The translations under genes were made by a program, and so were the position numbers. Shown here in pieces: positions 51,880 through 62,777 of a stretch of DNA of 64,000 nt. Origin of the DNA: Adiantum capillus-veneris (taxonomy: Eukaryota > Streptophyta > Polypodiopsida > Polypodiales > Pteridaceae); contig CM043953.1 in NCBI GenBank assembly GCA_014529385.2, positions 99,809,342-99,873,341 of the forward strand, read 5' to 3'. Position 1 is the first letter of the stretch, and each line of letters starts with the position of its first letter. Below the pieces are notes generated by a model. It saw only the letters and a list, made by a program, of their open reading frames with translations. It was not told the origin of the DNA and made no database searches.

Positions 51880-53491
51880 TGTCACGAGGACATGGCAACT
51901 GCTAACCTTAGTTGTTGGTTTCTTTTAAATGATTTTTGTTTTATTTTTGAAAAACCCTCTTTTTTGAAGTTGTTGTATGGCCAATGTGGACGGTAGTCTC
52001 ACCCGCAGACGGGAAATTGGTTGGTACTGGAATTTGCATAGTAAGAGGATGTCTAGGCTCAGTTTAAGATCATATAGGTCCACCCGTCGCACTTAGCAAG
52101 TTGGTGGATACTAGGAAGTGAACTCAATAAAGGCATAAAGCCAAGGTGGTCACTAATGGAAAGTACCCGACAGTTGGACCACATTGCATTTTGGGATGCG
52201 ATCCCAATGGGGATAGATGGTCAGAAGACCCGGTGGGAGCCCAATGGAAGCATCTCCTAAAAATTAGGAAACTTCTATTTTGGGCCATGAAATTTGTTTG
52301 CGTCATTACCGCTGGAATGACAAGGGGAACATTTTACAACTCTGCTGCAAAGTCAATTTGGGCAACCAGTTGGGAGATTTTTAAGCGACAACCCCAAAAC
52401 GAGAGATTGCTTGTAAATGCGCCAAGTGGCACAAAGTGGTGGACTTCCTCATGCAAGAAGAAGTGGCGCTGATTTTTGTAGCCGAGAGGCCTCATTTTGC
52501 ATACTACCACATGTTAAAAGCTATGGTGTGCAAACTTTCCCTCTCATGTACAATGTAGTGCAAGAAGTGATGTCGTGCACACTCTACATTGCTCTCTCTC
52601 TCTCCCCTACGTGCAGTAATGTGATGCCCCAGAGGGCTCTTCATTTGATTCATGTACATCTGTGTGGTTACATGCATTTTTGTTGAGGCAAGAGCCTCTA
52701 TAAGTAGGAACAGGAGCAGCTAACTGCTGCTCCAAAAACAGGCACCGATGAGGGTGATAACCTCACCGTACATGTGCGATTTTAGCGTTGGTTATGCGCT
52801 GTATTTTGACTGTTTTTCAGCCATATGGAATAGTGCCGCACTGCTAGAGGGAATTTTAGGGACTGTTTTGTGCTGAAAACAGGGCAAAAACCAATAAATA
52901 CGGCTCGCTGAATTTACTGTTTTTGGACAGAAATCAGAGGGTTTATGCCAATGGAAGTGAGTTCTAGCAAGGGAATTGGTTTCGCACAAGTTTTGGGGCT
53001 GTTATGTTGTCAAATTTTTTCCAAAACAGAGGGTATCTAGCTGGATACAGGTAAGTAATTCCTAGGACCCTTCTTTGTAATCTACCCTCTTAAAGTATAA
53101 AGAAATACTGAAGGGTGAAAGCGTGGTTTGGTGGTACAAAAAAAGGACCTATTTTACTTCTACCAATGAAAAAGTGGGGAATGGTAAAATTTTTGTAGTT
53201 TAGGTCAAAACTTTTCGGACCTTGTGTTTTTAGATTCTCCTTTTGCAGATCTATGCATCGATATATAGTATGATAGGTAGTTTTTCATGTGACATGTAGA
53301 AATTGTAACTTAAAGATTTGTCAAAGGTGCTGTCAAGGACAATCCTTTTTGTACCACCAAAGAGTGCTATTAGCCTGAAAGGGGTGCCAATTTTGGGGCC
53401 TACAGGTTGTCTGTGTCTGTTGGAAGCATTTTAGCTTCCGAGCCGTGTGTGTGCATAAGTGTTAATTCCCGTCAGAGGTTCCCTTTGCAAA

Positions 53492-53559
<68 letters not shown>

Positions 53560-53618
53560 TGTCTAAAGTAAATAATTTCGAGTGAAAGCCAAAGCCTACC
53601 GCCCACAAGACAGTTTCA
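51880..53618 (+). repeat. 5' LTR of the chromovirus, carrying a MITE
   Basis: 1739 bp. It is collinear with the 3' LTR except for about 259 extra bases at 53116-53374. It contains a (CT)n tract (53491-53554) and ends AAAGCCTACCGCCC...AGTTTCA. Paired LTRs differ at many positions, so the insertion is older than the copia at 21072. Confidence 0.9.
53116..53374. mobile_element. MITE with terminal inverted repeats in the 5' LTR
   Basis: The insert is absent from the partner LTR (60260). Inverted repeats: TTTGGTGGTACAAAAAAAGG at 53127-53146 and, in reverse complement, TTTGGTGGTACAAAAAGGA at 53343-53361. The host motif CTGAA(A)GGG flanks both sides (before 53116 and at 53375-53383), consistent with an 8-9 bp target duplication as made by hAT or MULE-type transposases. 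No coding capacity. Confidence 0.8.
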
Positions 53619-53715
53619 AGGTCCCATTGCCGGGATACCAATCACTTTTTCCTCAAAGAGGGAGCCTCCATTATTTTGGGTAAAGACACAGACTACAGGA
53701 ACGCGAGATTACACT

Positions 53716-55460
53716 ATGGCCGACAAAGGGAAGGGCATTATGGAAGAGGGTTCCTCTTCGAAAGACAACCAGGAAGTTCCTATGGTGTTGGAGATTGGCG
53801 AGAGCTCACGGCCATGCCCGTCTATACCTCCTGTTGATGTGAATGTTTCCCCAGTATAGGGATTTATGATTGGGCAACTTGAGGATGATGCGTTCAGGAC
53901 TCAGTTAGTTACCGTAGTGCATGTGTTTTCGTAACTGGTGCACAACCCAAGGTTTATGGAGTTCTTGCAAGCGCCACCAGTGCTACAACAAAATAGGCAA
54001 CCTACACTGCGAACAGAGCTTGTTGAGGCTCAAGCCCAAGTATTTCATGCGTCTAAGAAGGATAGGGAACACTCGCATGTTGCGTGATCAGGGGCTCGAA
54101 AACAGGTACCTCATGTCCTTGAACATGTGGTTAGGACGCCTATTCCACACGCTATGCCAGTTCAGTGTGCCACCTTTCAAAGCCCGCATGTTGTCTTGAA
54201 TGGACAGGGAACTGGTTACGAGGCAATCCGTCCAGTTTTTCCATCACCACCACCACGGTACATCCTGGGTATTTCGGGGGTGGATCTGTGTTCCAGAGTA
54301 TGGCTGGTTATACACCTGAAAGTCAACCGTACATGCTAGGAACAGTGTTTGGGGGTATGCAAGGCATAATGCCAAACCCCATGTATGGTAGCATCGGCAC
54401 AGCAAGGTTTTTAGAGCAACCAGGGCCAGCTTGGGGTGCCACAAGGTCATTTTGGCATGGTTGTTTTTTTGGACAGCAGCCAGATATGGCACCTCCTCTG
54501 AAGCAAAATGTCAATGGCCAAGATGTATCAATGATGCCTACTACAATACCCATGTTGCAGACTATTCCTTATGACAAGTTGGGGGCATTGGAAAAGCCGA
54601 AAGCTTACAAAGAAGGTGGTGCACCTGAGAAGTTCAGCACTTTCAGTGGCTTTGAGGATAAAGCAAAGTCTCTCACTTTCCTCCAGCAGTTTGATACAAC
54701 TTATGCAGGAGGGAATTTTACAGAGGCCTCTAAGGTCAGGAAAGCTACCACTTTCTCGAAGAACAATGCGTTTACATGGTGGACAACATTGTTAATGAAA
54801 GGACAAGCACCCGCCAGATGAGTCTACTTCAAACAAATGTTTGCATTTGCTTGGCTGTCAAATGAATTTGAAGCTGACATGACAGACTGGCACCAGCTTA
54901 CTTCGGCTATATGCAAGAGCTTGCTGGAGTATAATCAGAGGTTTTGTAAAGCGTTACTCTCAGTGACCTCCTACAGATTTGTGCCATTGATAGAGCAGAT
55001 AGAGAAGTATTGTTGTGGGTTGCCTAAAAGGATTTGGAACTACTGAATAGAGAACAAAGTAGCTACCCTCACCTAGCTCATGGAAGTTGCTAACATTGAT
55101 CTTGCCTTGTTGAAAGGAGAGGACAGTGGGTTTCCTAGCCACGAGAAAGGAGGGCAGCAAAAGAAAAATTCAGCAAAGAAGTCCTTTGTGAAAACGGCTC
55201 CTGAAGCGTCACAAGGGTCAAAAAAGACCACCAAAGACAAGGATTCAGTCGAGACTTTTGGAGTGAAGGCAAAGAAACAAAAAAAGAAGCCTTTTGTGTG
55301 TAAGTCGCTCGAGGAAAAGAAGGTCCTAATGGTTGAAAACAATGCTTTATATACGAGCAGCCTGGTCACTTTGCTACCAATTGTCCACAAAGGAAAAGAC
55401 CAGCTGACTCAGATGATAAAGAGGACCAGAAAGGCAAGAAACCTAAACCCACAACAAGTT
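53716..55460 (+). pseudogene. Chromovirus Gag, decayed
   Basis: MADKGKGIMEEGSSSKDNQE (53716) stops at 53857. Later fragments: QPDMAPPLKQNV, LEKPKAYKEGGAPEKFSTFS, LTFLQQFDTTYAGGNFTEAS and AFTWWTTLLMKGQAP (capsid, 54590-54815), a stop, then FKQMFAFAW, YNQRFCKALLSV, LIEQIEKYCCGLPKRIW (54840-55040), a Lys-rich segment, and a zinc knuckle CFIYEQPGHFATNC (about 55343-55384) in which the second Cys is Tyr. Confidence 0.8.
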
Positions 55461-55497
55461 TGGTGCCAGATGTGGTGGGTGACAGACCCAGTACGGA

Positions 55498-55870
55498 TGC
55501 CTGCGAGTTATGCAGGGCATGGGGTAAAGTTAGAGATCAGAGGGCACTCATCTTCTTTGATCCAGGTGCCAAAGCAAACTTTATCTCACGAGATTTAGCC
55601 ATGAAGTTGGACATCAGAGCTGAAGAGATGGGGTACACGCTAGAGGCAGGGTTGGCATGTCCTGGCCACTCATAGTGTGTTACTCCCATTATTGGAAAGA
55701 TGTGTGTGCATATTTAGTCATATGTAGACACAAAAGAATTTTATATCATGCCATTGGAAGGGTCTGATGTGCTACTTGGAATTCCATGGATGTTCAGAGT
55801 GCATGGCGTGCTGGATGACTTCGACAAAACGATCACCCTTCAGCATAGGGGCAAAACTCATGTTTTGGAT
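55498..55870 (+). pseudogene. Chromovirus protease
   Basis: DACELCRAWGKVRDQ, ALIFFDPGAKANFISRDLAM, KLDIRAEEMGYTLE, a stop or shift near 55675, then FYIMPLEGSDVLLGIPWMF (55740-55790). The DPG form of the catalytic loop is shared with the protease at 28170. Confidence 0.75.
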
Positions 55871-55944
55871 GTAAGCTCAAAGGGGAGTCTGTCCCTATTG
55901 TATCTGCTTCGGCTATCACTTCTGTAATAAAGAATCATATTTCT

Positions 55945-57250
55945 GTGTACTTGATTTTTGCACGTGATGTCTCAGATAATTGTCAGTCAAATTTATCTGT
56001 GTTAGATAAAGAAAGGTCAACATTTTTGCAAAAGTTTAGTGACCGTTTTTTTGATTCATTACCGTCGCAATTGCCGTCAGAGAGACTTGAGGACCATCCG
56101 ATAGATTTGGTGCTAGGGTGTAGCCCATCAAATAGACCTCCCTACAGGGTTAGCGAGGTGCAACAGAAAGAGATTATGGGTGAGGTTGAGGAGTTATTAC
56201 TGAAGGGGCTGATTCAGCCTAGTGCTTCACCCTTTTGCTCCCCAGTGCTTCTAGTGTAGAAAAAGGATGGCTCATGGTGCATGTGTATTGATTACAGTGC
56301 GTTGAATAAGAATACCATCAAGAATAGGTTTCATAATCCTAGAATTGATGATATTCTCGATCGTTTCAGGATAAACCTTAAGAGTGGGTACCATCAGATT
56401 CGTATAAGGCCAGAGGATGTGCACAAGACTACGTTTAGAACGACATTTGGTCTTTATGAGTTTCTAGTGATGCCATTTGGGCTGACAAATGCTCCTACCA
56501 CGTTCAATAGAACGATAGACCAATTTTCTGCCTGCATCAACAATTTGTTGGGACATTCTTCGATGACATGATAGTCTATTCAAAGAATGAAGAGGAGCAT
56601 AGGCGTCACTTGACCATTGTGTTCAAAGAGCTGTGCAGTCACAAGCTAGTTGTCAATCCTAAGAAAAGTGAATTCTTCCTGGAAGAGATCCACTTTCTTG
56701 GCCACATAGTCTCAAAGGATGATGTCAAAATGTATCTCGCAAAGGTCGAAGCTATTAAGACATGGCTAGACTTGAAGAACGTGCACGATGTCAGAAGCTT
56801 CTTGGGATTGTGTTCCTACTATAGAAGGTTTAACATGAATTTTGTAGAGATAGCATCACCTCTTCACGCTTTGCAAAAGAAAGAGGTCACTTTCAGATGG
56901 ACCCAAAAAGAGATTTCAGCTTTTAGTCTCTTAAAGGAAAAGTTGACTTCAGATCCAGTAATTGTCTTGACAGATCTCAGGAAGTCATTTGTGGTCCAGT
57001 GTGACGCGTGTTGCAATAGCATGGGAGCAGTGCTAATGCAAGATGGACGGGTAGTAGCTTATGAAAGCCGAATTTTCAAGGGCGAGAGAAGACTATGGAA
57101 GTCTATGAGGAAGAGCTGTTGGCCGTGATTAATGCGCTTTCTAGTTAGAAGCACTACCTCTTAGGTGCTGATTTTGTTGTCCAAACAGACCATTAGACCT
57201 TGCGATACTTCTTGACATAGTCAAAGTTATCCGAAAAGCATATGCGATGG
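55945..57250 (+). pseudogene. Chromovirus RT and RNase H
   Basis: RSTFLQKFSDRFFDSLPSQL, LEDHPIDLVLGCSPSNRPPY and FCSPVLLV precede TAG at 56257 and [20 protein letters not shown] continues with [48 protein letters not shown], a frameshift at about 56560, then [32 protein letters not shown]. RNase H: VVQCDACCNSMGAVLMQDGR, VVAYESRIF, then stops at 57146, 57194 and 57218. The FFDD catalytic pair is still encoded, but in a different frame from the fingers. Confidence 0.88.
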
Positions 57251-57287
57251 GCAAATATTCTTTCTATGTTCCACTTCCAGATTATGC

Positions 57288-58262
57288 ATGTGGAAGGCAA
57301 GAAATGTTGTGGTTGATGCGTTATCAAGGAAGCCACAAATTTCAGCTGTGTCAATTCCTTATCATCATGAGTTAGATGACATGAAGGAACAATATGTTGC
57401 TGATGAAGATTTTGCAAGGATCTTTGAGCAGTTGCAAGAGGGGCAACATCATGAGCACTACCTCCTCAGAGATGGTTTTATGATGATGCATGGCAAACTT
57501 TGTGTCACTAGGCCATTGCGACATAAGGTCATGGAAGAGAGTCATGTCCTACCGTATGTAGGGCATCGTGGTATTGATGTGACAGTTAAAGCGGTAGAGG
57601 CACTCTTCTATTGGCCTACCTTGAGGAGAGATGTGGATGCCTTTGTGCGAGCATGCCTGATTTGCCAAAAGGTCAAGTTTGACAGGCAAAAGGCACCAGG
57701 GTTGTTACAACCACTGCCGATTCCGGGTAAGCCATGGGAAAGCATTGCTATGGACTTTATCTTTGTTGATCTTCCAAGAAGTCCAACAGGGAATGACGAT
57801 ATATGGATCATTATCTGCAGGTTCAACAAGCAAGCCCATTTTATCCCTATCGTCAGAAAGAAGATAATATCTGACCAGATGGCACGCTTGTTCATGTACA
57901 ATGTCTTTAAGTACCGTGGTATTCCACAATCGATTGTCAGTGGTGCTCATGATCCTTGCATGACAAGTTTGTTTTGGAGAGGATTGTTTGAGAACATGGG
58001 CACTACGCTCAAGTTCTTGTCTTCGTTTCATCCACGAACTGATGTACAGTCAGAAGAGGCTAATTCTAATGTCTTAGATCTGCTGAAATGCTACGTGTCA
58101 AATAATAAGGGCAAGTGGGAACAATATTTGCCTATGCTGGAGTATGCATACAACAATACGGTGCATTCATCGACTGGCAAGGCACCTTTTGAGATTGTTG
58201 AAGGCGGCAAAAAAGTTCCTCCCATTTTGCATACAAAGGAAAAGATCTTTGAGGCAGATTGA
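57288..58262 (+). CDS. Chromovirus integrase (longest intact retroelement frame here)
   Basis: An uninterrupted 324-codon frame: [15 protein letters not shown]; zinc-binding HVLPYVGHRGIDVT...CLICQKVK (HHCC); the core with [68 protein letters not shown] and [20 protein letters not shown]; it stops after KIFEAD at 58260-58262. The catalytic residues D (MDF), D (DPCMTS) and E (SEEANS) can be read. The normal GQ after TD is VQ, and an extra residue precedes DPCMTS, so activity is uncertain. The true protein would continue past the stop into the chromodomain. Confidence 0.85.
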   Translation: MWKARNVVVDALSRKPQISAVSIPYHHELDDMKEQYVADEDFARIFEQLQEGQHHEHYLLRDGFMMMHGKLCVTRPLRHKVMEESHVLPYVGHRGIDVTVKAVEALFYWPTLRRDVDAFVRACLICQKVKFDRQKAPGLLQPLPIPGKPWESIAMDFIFVDLPRSPTGNDDIWIIICRFNKQAHFIPIVRKKIISDQMARLFMYNVFKYRGIPQSIVSGAHDPCMTSLFWRGLFENMGTTLKFLSSFHPRTDVQSEEANSNVLDLLKCYVSNNKGKWEQYLPMLEYAYNNTVHSSTGKAPFEIVEGGKKVPPILHTKEKIFEAD

Positions 58263-58825
58263 TATGTTGAGAACATGGTGAAATGTATAAGAAAATTAAA
58301 GTTGCCTTGGAGAAGACTCAGGCAAAGCAAAAAAAGGCAAGGTTAAATAAGATGAAGGGCAAGGGACGGTTGTTTCCTAAGCTTAGCATGCGTTACTATG
58401 GGCCTTTTCAAGTGCTTGACAAGATCAACGATTTGGCTTAGAGGCGAAAATTTCCTGATGCATGGAAAATTCATAATGTGTTTCATGTGAGTCTTCTAAG
58501 ACCCTTCGTGGTGGGTGATGTGCCAGAAGATATGCCAGATGAGGATCAACCAGAAGTTGAGGAACTTGATGAGATCCTGGTACCTGAGCACGTTTTGGCA
58601 CATAAGAACAAAAAAGTTAAAGGACAGGTTGCAAGATGCTACTTGGTGAAGTTCAAGAACTATCCGCCTATGGATGCAAAGTGGATGGAAGAGCATGAAC
58701 TGTTAGAGTCACCAAATATATTGCAGCTTTACCTTGAAGCCTTTGGGTTACAACCTACCTATGCCCCAACCCAACGTGTGCAAAGGAGGGCTAATGATAG
58801 GGCTAGCACATCAAATGTACTATGA
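58263..58825 (+). pseudogene. Chromovirus integrase tail and chromodomain
   Basis: After the stop: RYYGPFQVLDKIND, then VFHVSLLRPFV, EELDEILVPEHVLAHKNKKV, ARCYLVKFKNYPPMDAKWME and [19 protein letters not shown]. The YLVKF-x-NYP...W-x-E pattern is a chromodomain, which in chromoviruses targets integration to chromatin. The frame from 58478 to the stop at 58825 is open. Confidence 0.8.
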
Positions 58826-59006
58826 ATTCAATGTAATAGATGGAAATGAAAAAAGTATGAAGGTCTCATTAAGTCATTTGTATCTATGTGTTACAACCTT
58901 TCTTGCGGATACATGCGATGATAAAAGAGTGCTAACAACACAAGATCGTCAATGGCGTGTATTTATGGTATGCAATCGAGGATGTTTGCAATTTCAAGAG
59001 GGGGTA

Positions 59007-60377
59007 TGTCACGAGGTTGTGGCAACTGCTAACCTTAGTTGTTGGTTTCTTTTCAATGATTTTGTTTTATTTTTGAGACCCTCTTTTTTGTAGTTGCAAA
59101 TGGTCGGACATTGTATGGCCAATGTGGACGGTAGTCTCACCCGCAGACGGGAATGTTGGTCGGCACTGGAATTTGTATAGTAAGAGGATGTCTAGGCTCT
59201 GTTTAAGATCATATAGGTCCCCCCGTCGCACTTAGCAAGTTGGTGGATACTAGGAAGTGAACTCAATAAAGGCATAAAGCCAAGGTGGATCACCAAAGGA
59301 AAGTACCTGACGGTTGGGCCACATTGCATTTTTGGATGCAGTCCCAATGGGGATAGATGGTCAAAAGACCAGTGGGAGCCCAACGGAAGAATCTCCCAAA
59401 AATGAGGGAACTGCTATTTTGGGCCATGAAATCTGTTTGCGTCATTACCTCTGGAATGACAAGGGAACCATTTTATAACTCTGCTGCAAAGTCAACTGGG
59501 CAACCAATTGGGAGATTTTTAAGCGGCAACCCCAAAATAGGAAACTGCTTGTAAATGCGCCAAGTGGCACAAAATGGTGGACTTTCCTCATGCAAGAAGA
59601 AGTGGCGCTAATTTTTGTAGTTGAGAGGCCTCATTTTGCATACTGCCACAAGTTAAGAGCGATTGTGTGCAAACTTTCCCTCTCCTGTACAGTGTAGTGC
59701 AAGAAGTGATGTCTTGCACACTCTACACTGCTCTCTCTCCCCTACGTGCAGTGATGCGATGCCCCAAAAGAGGGATCCTCATTTGAATCATGTATAGTTG
59801 TGTGGTTACATGCGTTTTTGCTGAGGCAAGAGCCTCTATGAGCAAGAATAAGAGTAGCTTATTGCTGCTCCAAAAGCAGGCATCGATGAGGGTGACAACC
59901 TCACCGTACATGTTTGATTTTAGTGCTGGTTATGCGCTGTATTTTGACTATTTTTCAGCCATACGGATGCCAGAACCCTGGAATAGTGCCCCATTGCTAG
60001 AGGAAAGTTTAGGGACTGTTTTGGGTTGAAAACATGGAAAAAATCAGTAAATACAACGAGCTCAATTTACTATTTTTGGGTAGAAATTAGAGGGTTTATG
60101 CCAGTGGAAGTGAGTTCTAGCAAGGGAATTAGTTTCGGGCAAGTTTTGGGATTGTTATGATGCCAAAATTTTGCCAAAATAGGTGGTTTCTAGCTGGATA
60201 CAGGTAAAGAATTCCCGGGACCCTTATTTGTAATCTACCCTCTTAAAATATAAAGAAATACAGAAAGGGGCGCCAATTTTGGGGCTTACAGGTTGTCGAT
60301 GTCTGCTCGGAGCATTCTAGCTTCCTAGCCATGTGTGTGCATAAGTGTTAGTTCTCGTCACAGGTTCCCTTTGCAAA

Positions 60378-60434
<57 letters not shown>

Positions 60435-60504
60435 TTGTGTGTCTGAAGTAAAGTAAAGGATTTCGGGTGAAAGTCAAAGCCTACCGCCCCACCGGTTGGT
60501 TTCA
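59007..60504 (+). repeat. 3' LTR of the chromovirus
   Basis: 1498 bp starting TGTCACGAGGTTGTGG after the polypurine run TTCAAGAGGGGGTA and ending GGTTTCA. It has the uninterrupted recurrent motif AAATACAGAAAGGGGCGCC (60257) and a (CT)n tract (60379-60428). Confidence 0.9.
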
Positions 60505-60829
60505 AACAGAGGTAGAGCGGAAATGCTCTAGTGAGACATAGCGGGTATTGTTAGAGTTTGTTTAGGCAGAGGTAGAGTAGGTATGGTCCTATAGACACAA
60601 ACAGAGATGACAGACATGGGGTTATTTGATATGCTCACGCTAGAGGCTGATGAGTTGGTGCCAGGATACACTGTTCCACCTATGGGTGACAGGGACATAG
60701 CCATCCCAATGTCGACAGTGACACATCCATAAGCGATGAGTAGTCCAGATGATGCAGTACATGTAGACAGTGTAGGGCAAGCGAATACAGCCAGGTTTGC
60801 ACATATTTCGTCAGCATGCGTTTGGGTGT

Positions 60830-60955
60830 CTCGTGTTAGACTTGTTATTATCGAGGCCCGACCTAGCAGCTGCAGTGAGAGCATTTGCAGCAGGGATTGT
60901 CAGTCGTATGGTGATTGAGACTAGCATGACACTTTGTGGAGCTTTGCAGACCATA
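60830..60955 (+). pseudogene. RT/RNase H connector relic of the second-level element
   Basis: The frame reads LSRPDLAAAVRAFAAGIVSR, then MVIETSMTLCGALQTI and a TAG stop near 60955, matching the frames at 1851-2144 (minus) and 24232-24582. It lies directly before the 3' LTR at 60962. Confidence 0.75.
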
Positions 60956-60961
60956 TAGAGG

Positions 60962-61174
60962 TGTCTGTGAGATCGAGGCTGGACGTCCGATGTTCGGCCG
61001 CTCGTCCACCGTGTGTACGTACACATATTCATTATATATATATACATATAAATAAGGAGCTCCTTGCATACTACTCGCCGAGGTTTCTCCACCTACACTC
61101 TTGTGCTTCTCCCCTTCCTCACATGCACCACACCCCACTGCGCACGCACGCATCTGTGCACACGTGCACTCACA
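60962..61174 (+). repeat. 3' LTR of the second-level element
   Basis: 213 bp, TGTCTGTGAGATCG...CACTCACA, followed by the ACATG duplication. Its first half matches 48444-48590. Confidence 0.75.
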
Positions 61175-62225
61175 ACATGATACCTAACTTTGATGTGTTT
61201 TGATTTGGAATGAAACACAGGTTTTTTTGCTAACGCAATCGCACTCTGGTTTTTGTATTGTAACATTGGAGTCTGGTGTATACTAAGGTCTCCCACTAGA
61301 CAAGATAACCACCACACTTCTTTGTTGGCACTGAAAACTGCAACATACTCATGCTTAGTAGTGGAAGACAAAGTACAATTTTGGATACAAGAGCTCCAAG
61401 AGACCAACGCTTCAACAAATAAAAAAATGCAACCAGATGTGGATCTCCTACTGTCCACACAACCTGCATAATTAGAACTAGTGTATCCAACTATGGGTGC
61501 ATCACTGTTCCCAAAGCAACGCTTGCTGGTCAATTCCTGGATGTATCTCAAGATATGCTTCACAACTTTTCAATGCTTTTGGCCCGGGTATTCCATATAC
61601 CTGCTGACTACTCCCACTAGAGATGAAATGTCTAGTCACGTGCTAAGCATGGCGTACATGAGACTGTTGACTGTCGAAGAATACGACACCTTTTGCATCA
61701 ACCATTGGAGTACTCAACGATTTCCCCTTTCGTATGTTAAAACATTACAAGATGTTGTGAATATACTCTTCTTGTGATAGTTCAAGTATTCCACGCTTAT
61801 GATCTCTCTTGATATGCATACCAAAAAAGTGATGTGCATCACCAAAATCTTTCATGGTAAACTACTTTCTTAAGACATTCTTGAGAAGTGCAATCTCATC
61901 TTTTGACTTCTTAACTATAAGCATATCATCCATGTACAAAATTAGAATGATGAGAGAACCATCGTTCAACCTCCTTGTGTACAAGCAGTGATCCTCTTGG
62001 CTTTCTATATAACCGCATGCTTGAATGTACTTATCAAGCTTGGTGTACCAGTGCCTTGAGCCTTGCTTTAGACTATACAAAGCTTTCTTGCGTCTACACA
62101 TCAGTTCTTCTATGCTTGGCTTCGTAGGCTTTATCTCAAAACCTTCTGACTCTGTAGACATCTTCTCCGAGATTCCCATGAAGAAACGCTCCATTTGGAC
62201 CAGTTCCATGTCCTATATGACTGGC
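61175..62225 (-). pseudogene. RT C-terminal half and RNase H of the outer copia element
   Basis: Minus strand from 62209: MERFFMGISEKM, GFEIKPTKPS, RRKKALYSLKQGSRHWYTKL, HCLYTRRLNDGSLIILILYM and DDMLI (catalytic DD retained, 61862-62120). A damaged segment (61570-61860) follows, then MKHILRYIQ, YAGCVDSRRSTSGCIFLFVE, VSWSSCIQNCTLSSTTKHEY, YKNQSAIALAKKPVF and HSKSKHIKVRYHV at 61180. RT fingers and everything upstream are missing. Confidence 0.85.
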
Positions 62226-62777
62226 TACTAAACCAAGCACAAGACATAGTATAGTCACCTTAACCAGCGGATTAGTCTCGCTTTCCAAATGTGTGTGTGT
62301 GTGTGTGTACACCACACCCCCAAAAAACTTGAAAAATGCTGCATTGTTCGTTGCAAAATTGAAAAACCCTGCCCAATGCTGCTCTTGAGAAGGCCTTCAG
62401 TGAGCTGCTCACCTCCTTTGGCTTGCTTCTTGCTCGTTCGACTTATATATCCAGATTTCCAAGCTGCCAAGCCTTGCCTGCTCGAATTTGCCTACACAAC
62501 ATTGGCCGCAATCTGTTGTTGGAAATCGACGCTGCTTGATTTTGAGCTTGCTTTCAATTCTTATCAAGCGCTTCTGCTCATGAGCTCAAGAGTCATGAAG
62601 CTGCTTTTACTTCTTGATTCACTGTCCTGTGAGCTTGTGATCTCGACTTCTTGCTTGCTTCCCCGACACCTCTGTATAAATCCAGTTTGTCAAGATTCCA
62701 TTGCCAAGCTCCAAAGGGGAGGGGTTGCACACATGGTGAGGGGAGTGGGGAGCGGTGATGCTAGCTTTGATACCACT
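62226..62777 (-). other. Leader of the outer copia element
   Basis: A non-coding stretch between the 5' LTR and the truncated RT in element orientation. A (TG)n run lies at 62290-62307. The frame on the + strand here (62289-62924) has no recognised domain and overlaps the LTR. Confidence 0.5.

Larger units (their letters stand above)
51880..60504 (+). mobile_element. Ty3/gypsy chromovirus with both LTRs
   Basis: LTRs are 51880-53618 and 59007-60504, both starting TGTCACGAGG and ending GTTTCA. The flanks are GACAA (51875-51879) and AACAG (60505-60509), an imperfect match, so the target duplication is mutated or was never perfect. Order inside: Gag (53716-55460), protease (55500-55870), RT (55945-56760), RNase H (56770-57250), integrase (57288-58262) and chromodomain (58478-58740), then a polypurine tract (58993-59006). 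This is the most complete element of the window, though it carries about a dozen stops and shifts. It sits in the spacer of the second-level copia element. Confidence 0.9.
48444..61174 (+). mobile_element. Second-level LTR element of the non-autonomous copia family (TSD ACATG), itself split by a gypsy element
   Basis: It is flanked by ACATG at 48439-48443 and 61175-61179, starts TGTTTGAGG and ends CACTCACA. The 5' LTR starts at 48444 and the 3' LTR is 60962-61174; they share GTTCGG(T/C)C, CCACCGTGTGTACG and ATAAGGAGCTCC-like blocks. Internal pieces match the element at 21072: leader (about 50100-51180), a zinc knuckle with one stop (CWHCGH.HIRRRCF, 51250), protease remnant WLLNSDVAFHVTPC (51465), spacer (51780-51879) and, after the gypsy insertion at 51880-60504, the spacer and RT/RNase H connector (60505-60961). 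A long region (48590-50100) is unassigned leader or insertion. Confidence 0.85.
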
